Numbered from the stretch's first letter, positions 9,190-18,647 are shown. The stretch is 64,000 nt of DNA from an uncultured Anaerovibrio sp. (GCA_934203205.1 CAKPYV010000001.1:1-64000), one strand, 5' to 3'. The notes: generated by a model from the sequence alone, not told the origin. Numbers and translations are program-made.

Positions 9190-11280
9190 ATGGATTTGAC
9201 AGAACGAATAGATATACTGAAGGGTGTAGGCCCCAGAAAGCTGCAGCAACTGCAGCATATGGGAATCTGCACCCTCTTTGACCTGCTTACATATTTTCCC
9301 CGCAGCTATGAGGATCAGAGCGTGGTTACAGCCATAGCCAATCTTCAAGCAGGGGATACGGCTACTGTATCAGGAGTGATTACGGGAGTTCAGGAGCGGC
9401 AGGCAGCAGGACGGCGCATGACTATTTTAACAGCCTTTATTTCTGATGGAACAGGATATTTGCAAATTACCTGGTTTAATCAAAAATTTCTTAAGGATAA
9501 GCTAAAGGTGGGCAGCAGGATTTTTGCTACAGGCAAAATTGCTTATGCCTATGGAGGACAGGGCAGTTTTGCCATGAGTCAGCTTTCCTCTTGGGAAATT
9601 CTCGCTGGAGAGGATAGAACAGAGGACAAATGTGGTATTTTGCCTGTATATAGTATCACGGATAAAATAAATCAAAAATTCATGCGGCAGCTTACCGCTC
9701 AACTGTTGGAGGGAATGGCAGATAATTCTCAGGAAGATAGCTGGGAACTGCCGGAGGTAATTCCAGAGGATATTTGTCAGCAATATAATCTGCTGGAGCG
9801 AAATCAGGCTGTGAAACAGGTTCATTACCCTACCGATGCCCAGACTCTAAGGTATGCCAGATATCGTCTGGCTTTTGAGGAGCTGTATTTAATACAATGC
9901 GGTCTGCTGTTGTTAAAGAAGCAAAGTCAGGAGCAGAGACAGGGTATCTGTCACCGGGTTAATGGCTATCTGGTAAGACAGCTGTTTCAGACTCTACCCT
10001 TTCAGCTGACAGATGACCAGCAAAAGGTTTGGCAGGATATTTGCAATGATATGGAGAGCTATGTACCCATGCGGAGGCTGCTGCAGGGTGACGTAGGCTC
10101 TGGTAAAACAGTGGTGGCTATGCTGGCCTTGGTAAAAACGGTGGAAAATGGTTTTCAGGGTGCATTGATGGCTCCTACAGAAATACTGGCTCATCAGCAC
10201 TATGAGGATTTCTGTCACCTACTGGAGCCATTGGGGGTAAGAGTGGCCCTTTTATCCGGTCGGCTTAGTATAGGTAAGCGACGGATAATTTACGAAAAGC
10301 TGGCTAAACATGAAATTGATATTGTAATTGGTACTCATGCTCTGATTCAGGATGAGGTGCAGTTTGCTGCCTTGGGGTTGGCCATTACAGATGAACAGCA
10401 TCGCTTCGGTATCAATCAAAGAGCCTTGCTGGAACAAAAGGGAGATGCCCTGCCAGATGTACTTGTTATGACGGCTACTCCTATACCCAGAACTTTAACA
10501 CTAACTGTATATGGGGATTTGGATGTATCAATGATTCATCAGCTGCCACCGGGACGAAAGCCAATTCGTACTTTTGTCCGGGGAGAGGATAGGAGAGAAC
10601 TTATCTACAAGTTTGTGCTGGGAGAAATTGCCAAGGGGCGGCAGGCCTACGTGGTGTGTCCTTTGATTGAGTCCAAAGAGGAAAGTAGATTGTCCTCAGC
10701 TCAGGACGTATACGAAGAATTGTCCCAGGGAATATTTGCAGGCATCCCCTGCGGTCTGGTTCACGGCAAGTTGAAGCAGAAGGAAAAGGAAGCCATTATG
10801 GAGGAGTTTTATCAGGGACAGATTAAGCTCTTGGTGGCTACCACAGTTATTGAGGTAGGTGTTAATGTGCCTAATGCCAGTATTATGGTAGTGGAGCATG
10901 CCCAGCAATTTGGTTTGTCTCAGCTGCATCAGCTTAGAGGCCGTATTGGACGAGGAGAATATGCTTCCTATTGTATTCTGGTATCAGACGGGAAAACAGA
11001 AAATGCCCGTCGTAGAATGGAGATTATGGAAAGCACCACCGACGGTTTTGTTTTAGCTGAGGAAGATTTGAAGCTAAGAGGACCGGGACAGTTCTTTGGC
11101 TCTATGCAGCACGGCTTACCCGATTTGAAAATGGCTGATGTGGAGCGGGATATAGATATTTTGCTGCAGGCTAGAAGGGCAGCCCTGGAGTCTGTGGATA
11201 GGCCGGAATATATGAGCAGGATTTTGCCAGCTTTGCGGCTGCAATATCAGGAGCAATTTATGAACATCATGGAAAATTAA
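9190..11280 (+). CDS. recG: ATP-dependent DNA helicase RecG
   Basis: Branch-migrating helicase that remodels stalled forks and Holliday junctions. 696 residues, normal for RecG. The wedge OB domain is N-terminal (about 50-150). Walker A is GDVGSGKT, the DExH-type box reads TDEQHRFGINQ, followed by TATPIPRTL. The C-terminal helicase lobe has LRGRIGRGEYASY, and the TRG region follows. The open frame extends 34 codons upstream into the EIIA-like gene, but the ATG at 9190, 14 bases after that gene's stop and preceded by AGGAG, gives the standard N-terminus (MDLTERIDILKGVG). Confidence 0.96.
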   Translation: MDLTERIDILKGVGPRKLQQLQHMGICTLFDLLTYFPRSYEDQSVVTAIANLQAGDTATVSGVITGVQERQAAGRRMTILTAFISDGTGYLQITWFNQKFLKDKLKVGSRIFATGKIAYAYGGQGSFAMSQLSSWEILAGEDRTEDKCGILPVYSITDKINQKFMRQLTAQLLEGMADNSQEDSWELPEVIPEDICQQYNLLERNQAVKQVHYPTDAQTLRYARYRLAFEELYLIQCGLLLLKKQSQEQRQGICHRVNGYLVRQLFQTLPFQLTDDQQKVWQDICNDMESYVPMRRLLQGDVGSGKTVVAMLALVKTVENGFQGALMAPTEILAHQHYEDFCHLLEPLGVRVALLSGRLSIGKRRIIYEKLAKHEIDIVIGTHALIQDEVQFAALGLAITDEQHRFGINQRALLEQKGDALPDVLVMTATPIPRTLTLTVYGDLDVSMIHQLPPGRKPIRTFVRGEDRRELIYKFVLGEIAKGRQAYVVCPLIESKEESRLSSAQDVYEELSQGIFAGIPCGLVHGKLKQKEKEAIMEEFYQGQIKLLVATTVIEVGVNVPNASIMVVEHAQQFGLSQLHQLRGRIGRGEYASYCILVSDGKTENARRRMEIMESTTDGFVLAEEDLKLRGPGQFFGSMQHGLPDLKMADVERDIDILLQARRAALESVDRPEYMSRILPALRLQYQEQFMNIMEN

Positions 11281-11312
11281 TTTTAACGCTTTATTTTGTG
11301 AAAGTAGTATGC

Positions 11313-11318
11313 TATAAT
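11313..11318 (+). promoter_or_regulatory. -10 box upstream of the yerC-like gene
   Basis: TATAAT preceded by TATGC, 33 bases after recG. A convincing -35 box is not obvious. It probably drives the yerC-hisZ-HD genes. Confidence 0.45.
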
Positions 11319-11380
11319 ATATCTTGTTGATTTTCGTAATGTAAAGCACGAAAGTAATGGAGATATAGGAGGTGGCTTAG

Positions 11381-11686
11381 GTGGTAAATCCAAAGCTGAA
11401 GGATGAGCTAAACGACCAGCTGTGCAAGGCCGTGTTGAAGCTGGAAACAATTGATGAATGCTATCAGTTTTTTGAGGATATATGTACTATTAGCGAGCTG
11501 AAGGCTATGTCTCAGCGTCTGGAGGTAGCCAAGATGCTGCAGAATCGTCATACTTATGATGAAATAGTTAGCCGTACAGGAGCTAGTACGGCAACTATCA
11601 GCCGGGTAAAGAGATGTCTTAACTACGGCGCAGACGGCTATAATCTGGTTTTTGACCGTCTTGGACTGGATGAGTCGGAAAAATAA
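11381..11686 (+). CDS. YerC/YecD-family TrpR-related protein
   Basis: 101-residue protein of the YerC/YecD family, which has the TrpR-like helix-turn-helix fold. The recognition region is HTYDEIVSRTGASTATISRVKRCLNYG near residues 60-86. It starts with GTG after AGGAGGTGG. In Firmicutes this family is often found next to pcrA or histidine genes. Here it precedes hisZ by 35 bases and is likely co-transcribed, so a regulatory link with histidine synthesis is plausible but unproven. Confidence 0.85.
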   Translation: MVNPKLKDELNDQLCKAVLKLETIDECYQFFEDICTISELKAMSQRLEVAKMLQNRHTYDEIVSRTGASTATISRVKRCLNYGADGYNLVFDRLGLDESEK

Positions 11687-11721
11687 GGGATAACCAGTGG
11701 TTTTAAGGGAGATTTTGTAAC

Positions 11722-12906
11722 ATGAGCAACAAGGATTTAGTTTTGGAAATACCATATGGCACCAGAGATTTTTTGCCTAGAGAAGCAGCAGAGAAGCGAG
11801 CTATTGAAGGAAAAATCGCAGAAACCTTCAAGAGCTGGGGATATGATGAGGTAGCTACTCCTACGATTGAGTTTCTGGACACCCTTACTATGGGCAATGG
11901 CAGCAATCTTGAACCAAAGATGTTCAAGCTGTTTGATAAAGAGAATCGTACTATGGCCCTTCGGTATGAAATGACTACTCCTATTGCTCGTGTAGTGGCC
12001 AGCAGATTGGTGGATGATTTGCTGCCATACAAATTATCCTATATCAGCAGTGTTTTCAGATACGAAAAGACTCAGACCGGCCGGCAGTGTGAATTTCATC
12101 AGGCTGGTGTGGAGCTGATTGGCAGTTCCAAGGCAACTGCAGATGCAGAGGTGATAGCTTTGGCTATTTCTATTATGCTGGAGGCAGGGCTAAAGGATTT
12201 TCAGATTTGTCTGGGCCAGGTAGAGTTTATTAATGGCTTAATGCAGCAGTGCTGTATCCTGCCTAAGCAGCAGGAGCAGATAAAGCAGGCCATCGAAAGT
12301 CGTGATTTGGTGGCCTTGAATGTTATTGTGGACAATACAGAGCTGCCAGAGGCCGCCAAGGCTATGGTAAAGCAGCTGCCTTTGCTTCACGGCGATAAAA
12401 AGGTATTGGATAAGGCCTATAATATGGCTATGAATGAGCAGTCACGCCGAGCTTTGGATAATTTGACCGAGATTTATGAATTGCTGGAGGCCTATGGTGT
12501 AGCCCAGTATATTACCTTCGATTTGGGTGTTATTAGAGATTTCAGCTATTACAGCGGTATGGTATTTGAAGCCTATACTCCAGGGCTGGGCTATCCTCTC
12601 TGTGGCGGCGGCCGTTATGACCATATGCTGACGGATTTTGGTCGGGCATTGCCAGCAACTGGCTTTGCAGTAGGTATTGAGCGAATCCTGCTTTCTTTGG
12701 AACGACAAGGATTGGCCAAACCTGCAATTGCCAAGGATGTTTATGTGGCCTATGTTCCTGGCAAACAGCAGGAGGCTATCAAGCTGGTGCAGGATCTGAG
12801 AAATCGGGGCAAAACCTGTGAACTGGCCATGTCTGCCTGCCTGGAACTGGAGGCGGATGCTTACAGACAGGAAAAAGGCTACAAGGAATTGGTTTTCATT
12901 AATTAA
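11722..12906 (+). CDS. hisZ: ATP phosphoribosyltransferase regulatory subunit
   Basis: HisZ is a catalytically dead histidyl-tRNA synthetase paralogue that partners with short-form HisG in the first step of histidine synthesis. 394 residues. The HisRS-like motif 1 region starts with IPYGTRDFLPREA, motif 2 contains RYEKTQTGRQCEFHQAGVELIG, and motif 3 contains GLGYPLCGGGRYD followed by GFAVGIERILL. The C-terminal about 90 residues are short compared with true HisRS. I chose HisZ over HisS because the histidine-A motif of HisRS is missing. hisG, its usual neighbour, does not follow within this window. Confidence 0.85.
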   Translation: MSNKDLVLEIPYGTRDFLPREAAEKRAIEGKIAETFKSWGYDEVATPTIEFLDTLTMGNGSNLEPKMFKLFDKENRTMALRYEMTTPIARVVASRLVDDLLPYKLSYISSVFRYEKTQTGRQCEFHQAGVELIGSSKATADAEVIALAISIMLEAGLKDFQICLGQVEFINGLMQQCCILPKQQEQIKQAIESRDLVALNVIVDNTELPEAAKAMVKQLPLLHGDKKVLDKAYNMAMNEQSRRALDNLTEIYELLEAYGVAQYITFDLGVIRDFSYYSGMVFEAYTPGLGYPLCGGGRYDHMLTDFGRALPATGFAVGIERILLSLERQGLAKPAIAKDVYVAYVPGKQQEAIKLVQDLRNRGKTCELAMSACLELEADAYRQEKGYKELVFIN

Positions 12907-12948
12907 AATGAAAAAGGGGCAGCTGCTGAAAGAAGGGCAGGAAACCTT

Positions 12949-13482
12949 ATGTTTTATAGAATAAAGCAGTTTGTGGCAGGGGTTATGGCTCAAGACCCTA
13001 ATAGTGAAGAGCGTTTGCGCATAGAGAAGATTTTGCCACCAAAGGCAAGAGAACTTTTTTATGGTATGAATAGAGGGGATCAGCGCCACAGCCTACAAGT
13101 AATGTATACGGCGGAAGTCCTGTGGACTAGCTGTCAGGATAATGAGGAGAAGCGGGATTTGCTTTTGCGTTGTTGTCTTTTGCACGATATAGGACGAGGC
13201 AAGCAGATGGGACCTATTCGTAAAACCTGGGCGGTTATTTTGGACAAGATTCACCCTATTTGGTCCAGACGTTATGGACGATGTGATTCTCAGAGCTATA
13301 TTCGGGGACTTTTGTATCGCTATTATCATCATGGAGAGCTTAGCGGTGAAATGCTGATGGATATTGGCATGGTGTCAGAGGCCAAGGTGGCAGCACGGCA
13401 TCACAAAAAATCTGCCACAGGCTTGACAGAGGGAGAGGCTCAGGTATGGAAAATATTGCGTCAGGCAGATAGCGTTAATTGA
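12949..13482 (+). CDS. HD-domain phosphohydrolase-like protein
   Basis: 177 residues with an HD fold pattern. H at QRHSLQVMYTAEVL, the HD pair in CCLLHDIGRGKQMGP, a YYHHGE motif, and a late ARHHKKSATGL followed by RQADSVN provide the metal ligands expected of the superfamily. It starts 42 bases after hisZ with a GCAGG stretch upstream. Such proteins hydrolyse nucleotides or phosphoesters; the substrate cannot be told from sequence. Confidence 0.75.
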   Translation: MFYRIKQFVAGVMAQDPNSEERLRIEKILPPKARELFYGMNRGDQRHSLQVMYTAEVLWTSCQDNEEKRDLLLRCCLLHDIGRGKQMGPIRKTWAVILDKIHPIWSRRYGRCDSQSYIRGLLYRYYHHGELSGEMLMDIGMVSEAKVAARHHKKSATGLTEGEAQVWKILRQADSVN

Positions 13483-13594
13483 AAAATTTTGAGATATATA
13501 AAATAATAGGAAGTAATTTCTGCCAAAAAGAGGATTTTTCTTATCTATAGCGAATATAGAGTAGTGAGAAATTTTAGGAAAGAGGCAGATTTTT

Positions 13595-14266
13595 ATGCAA
13601 TACGAAGCTGCAATATTCGATTTGGATGGAACATTGATTAATTCAATAGATGATCTGGCTGATAGCTGTAATGAAATGCTGATAGCCTATGATTTGCCTG
13701 TCCATAATGTAGAGGAGTATAAATACTTTGTTGGCAACGGTGTCGCTAAACTGGTGGAGAGAGCTTTGCCAGAGAAGCAGGCTCAGGACAAGGCATTTTA
13801 TGAAAAAGCATTGGCCAAGTTCCGGGCTATTTATAATGGCAAGGTGCTGAATAAAACCAGAGCCTACAGCGGTATTAGGGATATGCTGGCCAAACTGATG
13901 GAAAAGGAAATACCTATGGCGGTATGTACCAACAAGCCTATGGAGGCAGCTAAGACCATTATTAATATTCTCTTTGAGCCAGGCACTTTCAAAATGGTGA
14001 TTGGGGATAGACCAGGGCATCCTCGCAAGCCGGATCCTACTACGGTGTTGGAGATTACCAAGGAATTGGGGGTAGAGCCGGATAAGGTAGCATATCTAGG
14101 AGATAGCGGCGTGGATATGCAGACAGCAGTTAATGCGGGGTTCTTGCCAGTAGGCGTTCTGTGGGGCTTCCGCCAAAAGGAAGAGCTGTTGGAAAACGGA
14201 GCCAAGCTGCTGTTGGATAAGCCAACGGATTTGCTGTTCCAGGTACATTTCAAGGCAAAGAAATAA
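13595..14266 (+). CDS. HAD-family phosphatase, phosphoglycolate phosphatase-like
   Basis: 223 residues. Motif I is FDLDGTLINS (nucleophile Asp and acid/base Asp), motif II is VCTNKP, and motif III/IV is KPDPTTVLE...YLGDSGVDMQTAVNAG. The cap region is alpha-helical (about 20-85), as in Gph-type enzymes. It is preceded by a 112-base gap and GAAAGAGGCAG upstream of the ATG. Most likely phosphoglycolate phosphatase or a related house-cleaning phosphatase; substrate assignment is tentative. Confidence 0.85.
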   Translation: MQYEAAIFDLDGTLINSIDDLADSCNEMLIAYDLPVHNVEEYKYFVGNGVAKLVERALPEKQAQDKAFYEKALAKFRAIYNGKVLNKTRAYSGIRDMLAKLMEKEIPMAVCTNKPMEAAKTIINILFEPGTFKMVIGDRPGHPRKPDPTTVLEITKELGVEPDKVAYLGDSGVDMQTAVNAGFLPVGVLWGFRQKEELLENGAKLLLDKPTDLLFQVHFKAKK

Positions 14267-14286
14267 ATAAAATTAAACTCGTCTTG

Positions 14287-14344
14287 CAAGCAGAGGTGTA
14301 ATGTCTAAGGGCTGGGCCTCTGCTTGTAAAGGCGAATTTTTTTG
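14287..14344 (+). terminator. Probable terminator after the HAD phosphatase
   Basis: CAAGCAGAGG pairs with CCTCTGCTTG across a 20-base loop. A T-run follows about eight bases after the stem, so the fit to a classical terminator is imperfect. Confidence 0.6.
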
Positions 14345-14417
14345 TTTATAATAGTAATAATTGCTGTGCTATGGACTTTGGAGATAAGATTTTTGGATTG
14401 TAGAAGGCAGGTGGGAA

Positions 14418-15647
14418 ATGATGGGAACTAATATTGTGTTGATGCACAAAAATATTTCTGTAGCAGAATATGAGATTGATGCTGATACCGGTAGAATTAT
14501 GAGCAGTATCAAAGTGTTGGAAAAGGAACATTTGCCACTGCCAGTGCAGTTTAATCTAAAAAATGATTTTACTGCCGTGGATGCCTTGCAAAATTGGATA
14601 GCCTGTAGGAGCATACCACAATCCAGATGTGCTTTTACAGAATTTTTGGAGAAATTTAAGGTTAGCACTCCAAGTGCTGTAGCCTATAAAAGTCTGGGCT
14701 TGAATCTTTCTGACCAATATTGGTTTAAACCCCAGAGTGGGGAGATTAATTGGCAGGATATTAATCTCTTTGACAATGAGTTTGTTAAGCAAAATTTTGA
14801 ATCTAGTTCCTTGCTAAAGGATAGTATTGTATCACCAGATAGCAACTCTAATGGTGAATTGCCAAAGTTTTGGTGTGTGGAGAACGGACGCAGATTGCTG
14901 TATAAACAAGGCTCTGGGCCATTATTCCAACAGCCACATAATGAAGTGTTTGCAGCTAGACTGCTGGAGAAATTTAAACTAAAGCATGTAGATTATCAAC
15001 ATTGTCAAATTGGTAATAAATCATATTCTGTTTGTGAGACATTTATCCAGCCGAATACGGAATATATACCAGCTGTGGACATTCTTATGGCCAGGAAAAA
15101 GACGAATAACGAAAATGCTTGGCAACATTTTTGGCACTGTGTAGAATTATTGGGGATAAATATTGAAAAGTGTGATATAAATAATATGCTCTTATTTGAT
15201 AGGATTATCAATAATATTGACAGGCATTACGGAAATTTTGGCTTTATTCGCAATGCGGATACGCTGGAATTTCAAGGATTTGCACCTATTTTTGATAATG
15301 GCAACAGCCTGTGGTATAATGTTTCAGATTTTGAAATGATTACGACCAATCAGCCAGCGAAGCCATTTAGGAAAAATCATGAAAAGCAGGTGCAACTGGT
15401 AGATTTTGTAAATATGGATTTTAGTGACTTAAACAGCGATTTTGTAAGTCACACTGCATATGATGTTTTTGCATCAGCTGTTAAGATAGGAAGAATAACA
15501 GAAAATAGATTGGAAAGCATTGTGCGGAATGTTAATTACAATATTCAGATTAGTAAAAATATGACAAATGTATGTAAAAATGTTGAACTGTGGAGGAGAG
15601 AACATGGCAAAAATACCTGTAGAGGCAGGCAAGGAATACGAGATTGA
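14418..15647 (+). CDS. HipA-like (CtkA-type) kinase domain protein
   Basis: 409 residues. The C-terminal half has the HipA-family kinase signature: DRIINNIDRHYGNFGF (catalytic Asp and Asn) followed by APIFDNGNSLW (metal-binding Asp). The glycine-rich region LYKQGSGP resembles the ATP-binding loop. Single-protein HipA-like kinases without a HipB partner include CtkA of Helicobacter, and no HTH antitoxin gene is adjacent here. The last 44 bases overlap the start of rlmD. The overlap puts the last 15 residues in a Cys/Arg-rich tail that may not be original. Kinase target unknown. Confidence 0.75.
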   Translation: MMGTNIVLMHKNISVAEYEIDADTGRIMSSIKVLEKEHLPLPVQFNLKNDFTAVDALQNWIACRSIPQSRCAFTEFLEKFKVSTPSAVAYKSLGLNLSDQYWFKPQSGEINWQDINLFDNEFVKQNFESSSLLKDSIVSPDSNSNGELPKFWCVENGRRLLYKQGSGPLFQQPHNEVFAARLLEKFKLKHVDYQHCQIGNKSYSVCETFIQPNTEYIPAVDILMARKKTNNENAWQHFWHCVELLGINIEKCDINNMLLFDRIINNIDRHYGNFGFIRNADTLEFQGFAPIFDNGNSLWYNVSDFEMITTNQPAKPFRKNHEKQVQLVDFVNMDFSDLNSDFVSHTAYDVFASAVKIGRITENRLESIVRNVNYNIQISKNMTNVCKNVELWRREHGKNTCRGRQGIRD

Positions 15648-16968
15648 AATAGGAAGTTTGGGCAGCAGTGGTGAAGGTGTAGGCCGTTATAATGGTTTTA
15701 CCGTCTTTGTGCAGGGCGCACTGCCTCAGGAAAAGGTTAGGGTAAAAATTATAGAAGTCAAAAAGACCTATGCTGCTGGCAAACTTTTGAAGTTGATGGA
15801 AGCCAGTGAGGATAGAGTAAAGCCGGAATGTCCTATTTATGAAGCTTGTGGTGGCTGTCAGTTGCAGCATATCTCCTATGAAGGACAGTTAAAGCTGAAA
15901 CAGCAGCAGGTACAGGATGCCTTGGAAAGAATTGGTCATCAGAAAAATCTAAAGGCATTGCCTACCTTGGGGGCGGAGAATCCTTGGAACTATCGTAATA
16001 AGGTAGCCTTCCCTGTAGGACGAGAAAAAGGCAAGACCATTATTGGCTGTTTTGCCAAGGGAACTCATCGTATTATAGATGCTTCTCATTGTCTGATTCA
16101 GGAGCAGGTAAATAATGATGCCATTACCGCTGTGCGTGAGGTTATAGAAAAGTTGGGAATTCCTGTCTATGATGAAGATAGGCACACAGGGGTAATGCGT
16201 CATGTGGTGGCTCGTACTGGCATTAAGGGCAAACTGATGGTGGTATTGGTAACTGCTACTCCTAAATTGTCAAAGGAAAAAGAGATTATCAAAATGCTGC
16301 GTAACCGTCTGCCTAATATGGTAAGCCTGCAGCAGAATGTTCAGACCTATAGAAATAATGTGATTTTGGGACGGGAAACCAAGGTGCTATGGGGCAGCCC
16401 TACTATTAAGGCAGGCTTGGATAAATTTGCTTTTAATGTGTCTGCTCGTTCCTTCTTCCAGGTAAATACCAGACAGGCGGAAAGGCTATATGCCAAGGCT
16501 TTGGAATATGCCCAGCTTACCGGTCAGGAAACTGTTATTGATGCTTATTGCGGCACTGGAACTATTAGTCTTTATTTAGCTCAAAGGGCGAGAAAAGTCT
16601 ATGGTGTAGAGATTGTAAGTCCAGCTATTCGGGACGCCCAGAAAAACGCTAGGGAAAACAATATTCGCAATGCGGAATTTATTGTGGGAGATTGTACCAA
16701 GGTGATGCCACGGCTCTATCAGCAGGGCATTTGGGCGGATGTAGTGGTGGTAGATCCACCAAGAGCAGGCTGTACCGAGCAGGTACTCAAAACCTTTGCC
16801 AATATGAAACCAAAGAGAATTGTCTATGTATCCTGCAACCCTGCAACTCTGGCCAGGGATATTGAGATATTGGAAAAGCTGGGGTATAAAGCAGAAAAAA
16901 TCCAGCCGGTAGATATGTTTGCCCAAACCAGTCACGTCGAGAGCGTAGCACTAATTAACAGAAAATAA
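15604..16968 (+). CDS. rlmD: 23S rRNA (uracil-5)-methyltransferase, RlmD/RumA type
   Basis: SAM-dependent m5U methyltransferase of the TrmA/RlmCD family, 454 residues. An N-terminal TRAM domain (about 1-65) is followed by the 4Fe-4S ligands in CPIYEACGGCQLQHISYE. The SAM site DAYCGTGTISLYLA and the catalytic VVVDPPRAGC and YVSCNPATLARD motifs are all present. The ATG at 15604 follows GGAGGAGAG; upstream in-frame starts fall inside the HipA-like gene. Its 3' end forms the left border of the accessory island. In Firmicutes the rlmD/rumA 3' end is a known integration site for mobile elements. Confidence 0.95.
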   Translation: MAKIPVEAGKEYEIEIGSLGSSGEGVGRYNGFTVFVQGALPQEKVRVKIIEVKKTYAAGKLLKLMEASEDRVKPECPIYEACGGCQLQHISYEGQLKLKQQQVQDALERIGHQKNLKALPTLGAENPWNYRNKVAFPVGREKGKTIIGCFAKGTHRIIDASHCLIQEQVNNDAITAVREVIEKLGIPVYDEDRHTGVMRHVVARTGIKGKLMVVLVTATPKLSKEKEIIKMLRNRLPNMVSLQQNVQTYRNNVILGRETKVLWGSPTIKAGLDKFAFNVSARSFFQVNTRQAERLYAKALEYAQLTGQETVIDAYCGTGTISLYLAQRARKVYGVEIVSPAIRDAQKNARENNIRNAEFIVGDCTKVMPRLYQQGIWADVVVVDPPRAGCTEQVLKTFANMKPKRIVYVSCNPATLARDIEILEKLGYKAEKIQPVDMFAQTSHVESVALINRK

Positions 16969-17425
16969 AAATGCCATAAACCCTTGTCCTATAAAGCTTA
17001 ACGGCATATTTGAGACATATAAAAACAATAGATTATGCTGTGCCAGAAAGACAACATTTTAGTGAATTTCAGCAGGGCAGCATACTCAAAACGATAGTTG
17101 GGTATGTTGCTATGCTGATTTTTTGCATTAGGGTAGAGTATGTGGTACTGCTATTGGCATAGTTGGGAATGTGGGGACGATGTTGTTCTGAAACTATAAA
17201 CATATCTACTCTGGAATAGGCATGATTACTGGGGTGGGATAGATATGTTTATGGCACCTAGCCTTTTTTATAAGTTGGGTATGCGGGATTGCTAGAATGT
17301 TGAGATGATGTTAGAATGTAGAGTAGTGCATAATGGATCAGCTTGGATATGATGTGGAACTGACATATAATAAAAATGATGCATATTGATGCTGTGGCAA
17401 ATCGGAATTTGAGGGGGAACAAAAT
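16969..17425. other. Gene-free left edge of the accessory island
   Basis: 457 bases with no supportable gene. It contains an imperfect inverted repeat, AACATATCTA at about 17,209 and TAGATATGTT at about 17,241, and otherwise G/T-rich low-coding sequence. Its position right after the rlmD stop suggests decayed integration-junction DNA. No ribosome binding site except that of the next gene. Confidence 0.5.
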
Positions 17426-18463
17426 ATGAACAACATATTAGAAACAAATTTACACTTAACTCACGCACCTGTCTCTATCAAAGATTTCAACCGTATAAAG
17501 AAAGCACCTGTACTCGATTCTGAACTCTGGAAAGAGAAAGAAAGCCTCGACAAGGCTTCACTCTATATTATAGGTAAACGAGAAGTGCCAGTTTTCGTTC
17601 CGCGAAGGGAAATATCAGATAAATCTTGCTTAATCCTTGACGTTGAGGTGGGTAAAGCATCCTTCCGCATCTTCATCCCCGCATTGACAAATTCAAAATA
17701 TTCTTTGAACGGCTTTGCAGGAATAAAAACGGAACCGGAAGGATTGGAGAAAGCGCAGAAAGTATGGCTGTTCGCTTTTAATGATAAGGGTGAAGCTGTT
17801 TCCAATATTGGATTTACTTTTGATGAACTGATTTATTATTGTAGTAATGACATGTTCCAAATTAACATGCAGAACGATTTTACCTCAGCGATTACCTACG
17901 ATGTTCTTTATGTAGGAGAGTGTGTCGGGGAGAAGCTGACACAGAGGTTTAAGGCACATCATGCCCTACAGGATATGCTTATAGAAGAGAAAGTAATATC
18001 ACCCAGTTTTGATAAAAGTGAAGAACTTATATTGATGCCGTTTACCATCGATTCCTATATGTGTACGATGCTCACGGGATTCAGTTCAGAGAATGACTGG
18101 ATGAAAGCACTCACCGGGGATTTCGATGTAACATCTAACCAGATAAGCCTTGATGCAGAAAAGGCTCTCGTTCATGGCATGAATCCAAAGTATAACCAAA
18201 TACGATTTAAGAACTATCCGTTTTCAAAGGATGGTCTGTATAACTCCGATGCCAGTGTATTTTGCTACTCAATCGCGGAGAACATAATTTTGAAGTATGA
18301 CGAAGGGAACATCACAGGCTGTCCAGAAAAGGCATTTGCTTCATCCATTGTGGGAGATAAAGACGGGTACACTAAAGTCTTCGTTCCGGGCGAGGACAAG
18401 ACTGAACGATATGCGAAAAAATGGTATGCCGAACATGAGAAGCGAATGATTGAAGAAGGTTAG
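17426..18463 (+). CDS. Hypothetical protein, possible divergent GIY-YIG-like nuclease
   Basis: 345 residues, start after GAGGGGG. I do not recognise a named family. The central segment TYDVLYVGECVGEKLTQRFKAHH, followed by DAEKALVHGMNPKYNQIRF about 85 residues later, resembles the pattern of a GIY-YIG fold (Tyr-x-Gly pair, Arg on the first helix, Glu before a PxYN motif). That is inference only. Codon use is more even than in the core genes before it, and its place at the island edge suggests acquisition. The N-terminal 130 residues show no recognisable motif. Confidence 0.55.
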   Translation: MNNILETNLHLTHAPVSIKDFNRIKKAPVLDSELWKEKESLDKASLYIIGKREVPVFVPRREISDKSCLILDVEVGKASFRIFIPALTNSKYSLNGFAGIKTEPEGLEKAQKVWLFAFNDKGEAVSNIGFTFDELIYYCSNDMFQINMQNDFTSAITYDVLYVGECVGEKLTQRFKAHHALQDMLIEEKVISPSFDKSEELILMPFTIDSYMCTMLTGFSSENDWMKALTGDFDVTSNQISLDAEKALVHGMNPKYNQIRFKNYPFSKDGLYNSDASVFCYSIAENIILKYDEGNITGCPEKAFASSIVGDKDGYTKVFVPGEDKTERYAKKWYAEHEKRMIEEG

Positions 18464-18561
18464 ACATTCAAAAACTCGGATAGTTAACACGCGGACGGGT
18501 GTATATGACGTTCACAAAAGGTTCTTTCGCAAATTCCAGTTTGTAGAGATGGTGGCACTTT

Positions 18562-18599
18562 TATGCGGATGCCTGTCCTGTGGTAAAGCAAATAGAGAA
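18562..18599 (+). pseudogene. Micro-fragment of a yaiI-like gene
   Basis: About 38 bases, including ATGCGGATGCCTGTCCTGTG, match the start of the DUF188 gene at 19,813-19,850 with few changes. There is no start or continuation on either side, so it is a leftover of a duplication or rearrangement. Confidence 0.6.
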
Positions 18600-18612
18600 T
18601 TCAGCATTATGC

Positions 18613-18618
18613 TATAAT
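18613..18618 (+). promoter_or_regulatory. -10 box of the LUD gene group
   Basis: TATAAT preceded by TATGC, 30 bases before the TTG start at 18,648. Likely drives the four-gene run 18,648-20,931. Confidence 0.5.
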
Positions 18619-18647
18619 ATGGAGCATAGAGCAGGGGAGGGATAGAC

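Noticed and set aside
11722..12906. Histidyl-tRNA synthetase
   Set aside because: The histidine-A motif is missing and the C-terminal domain is short; HisZ fits better.
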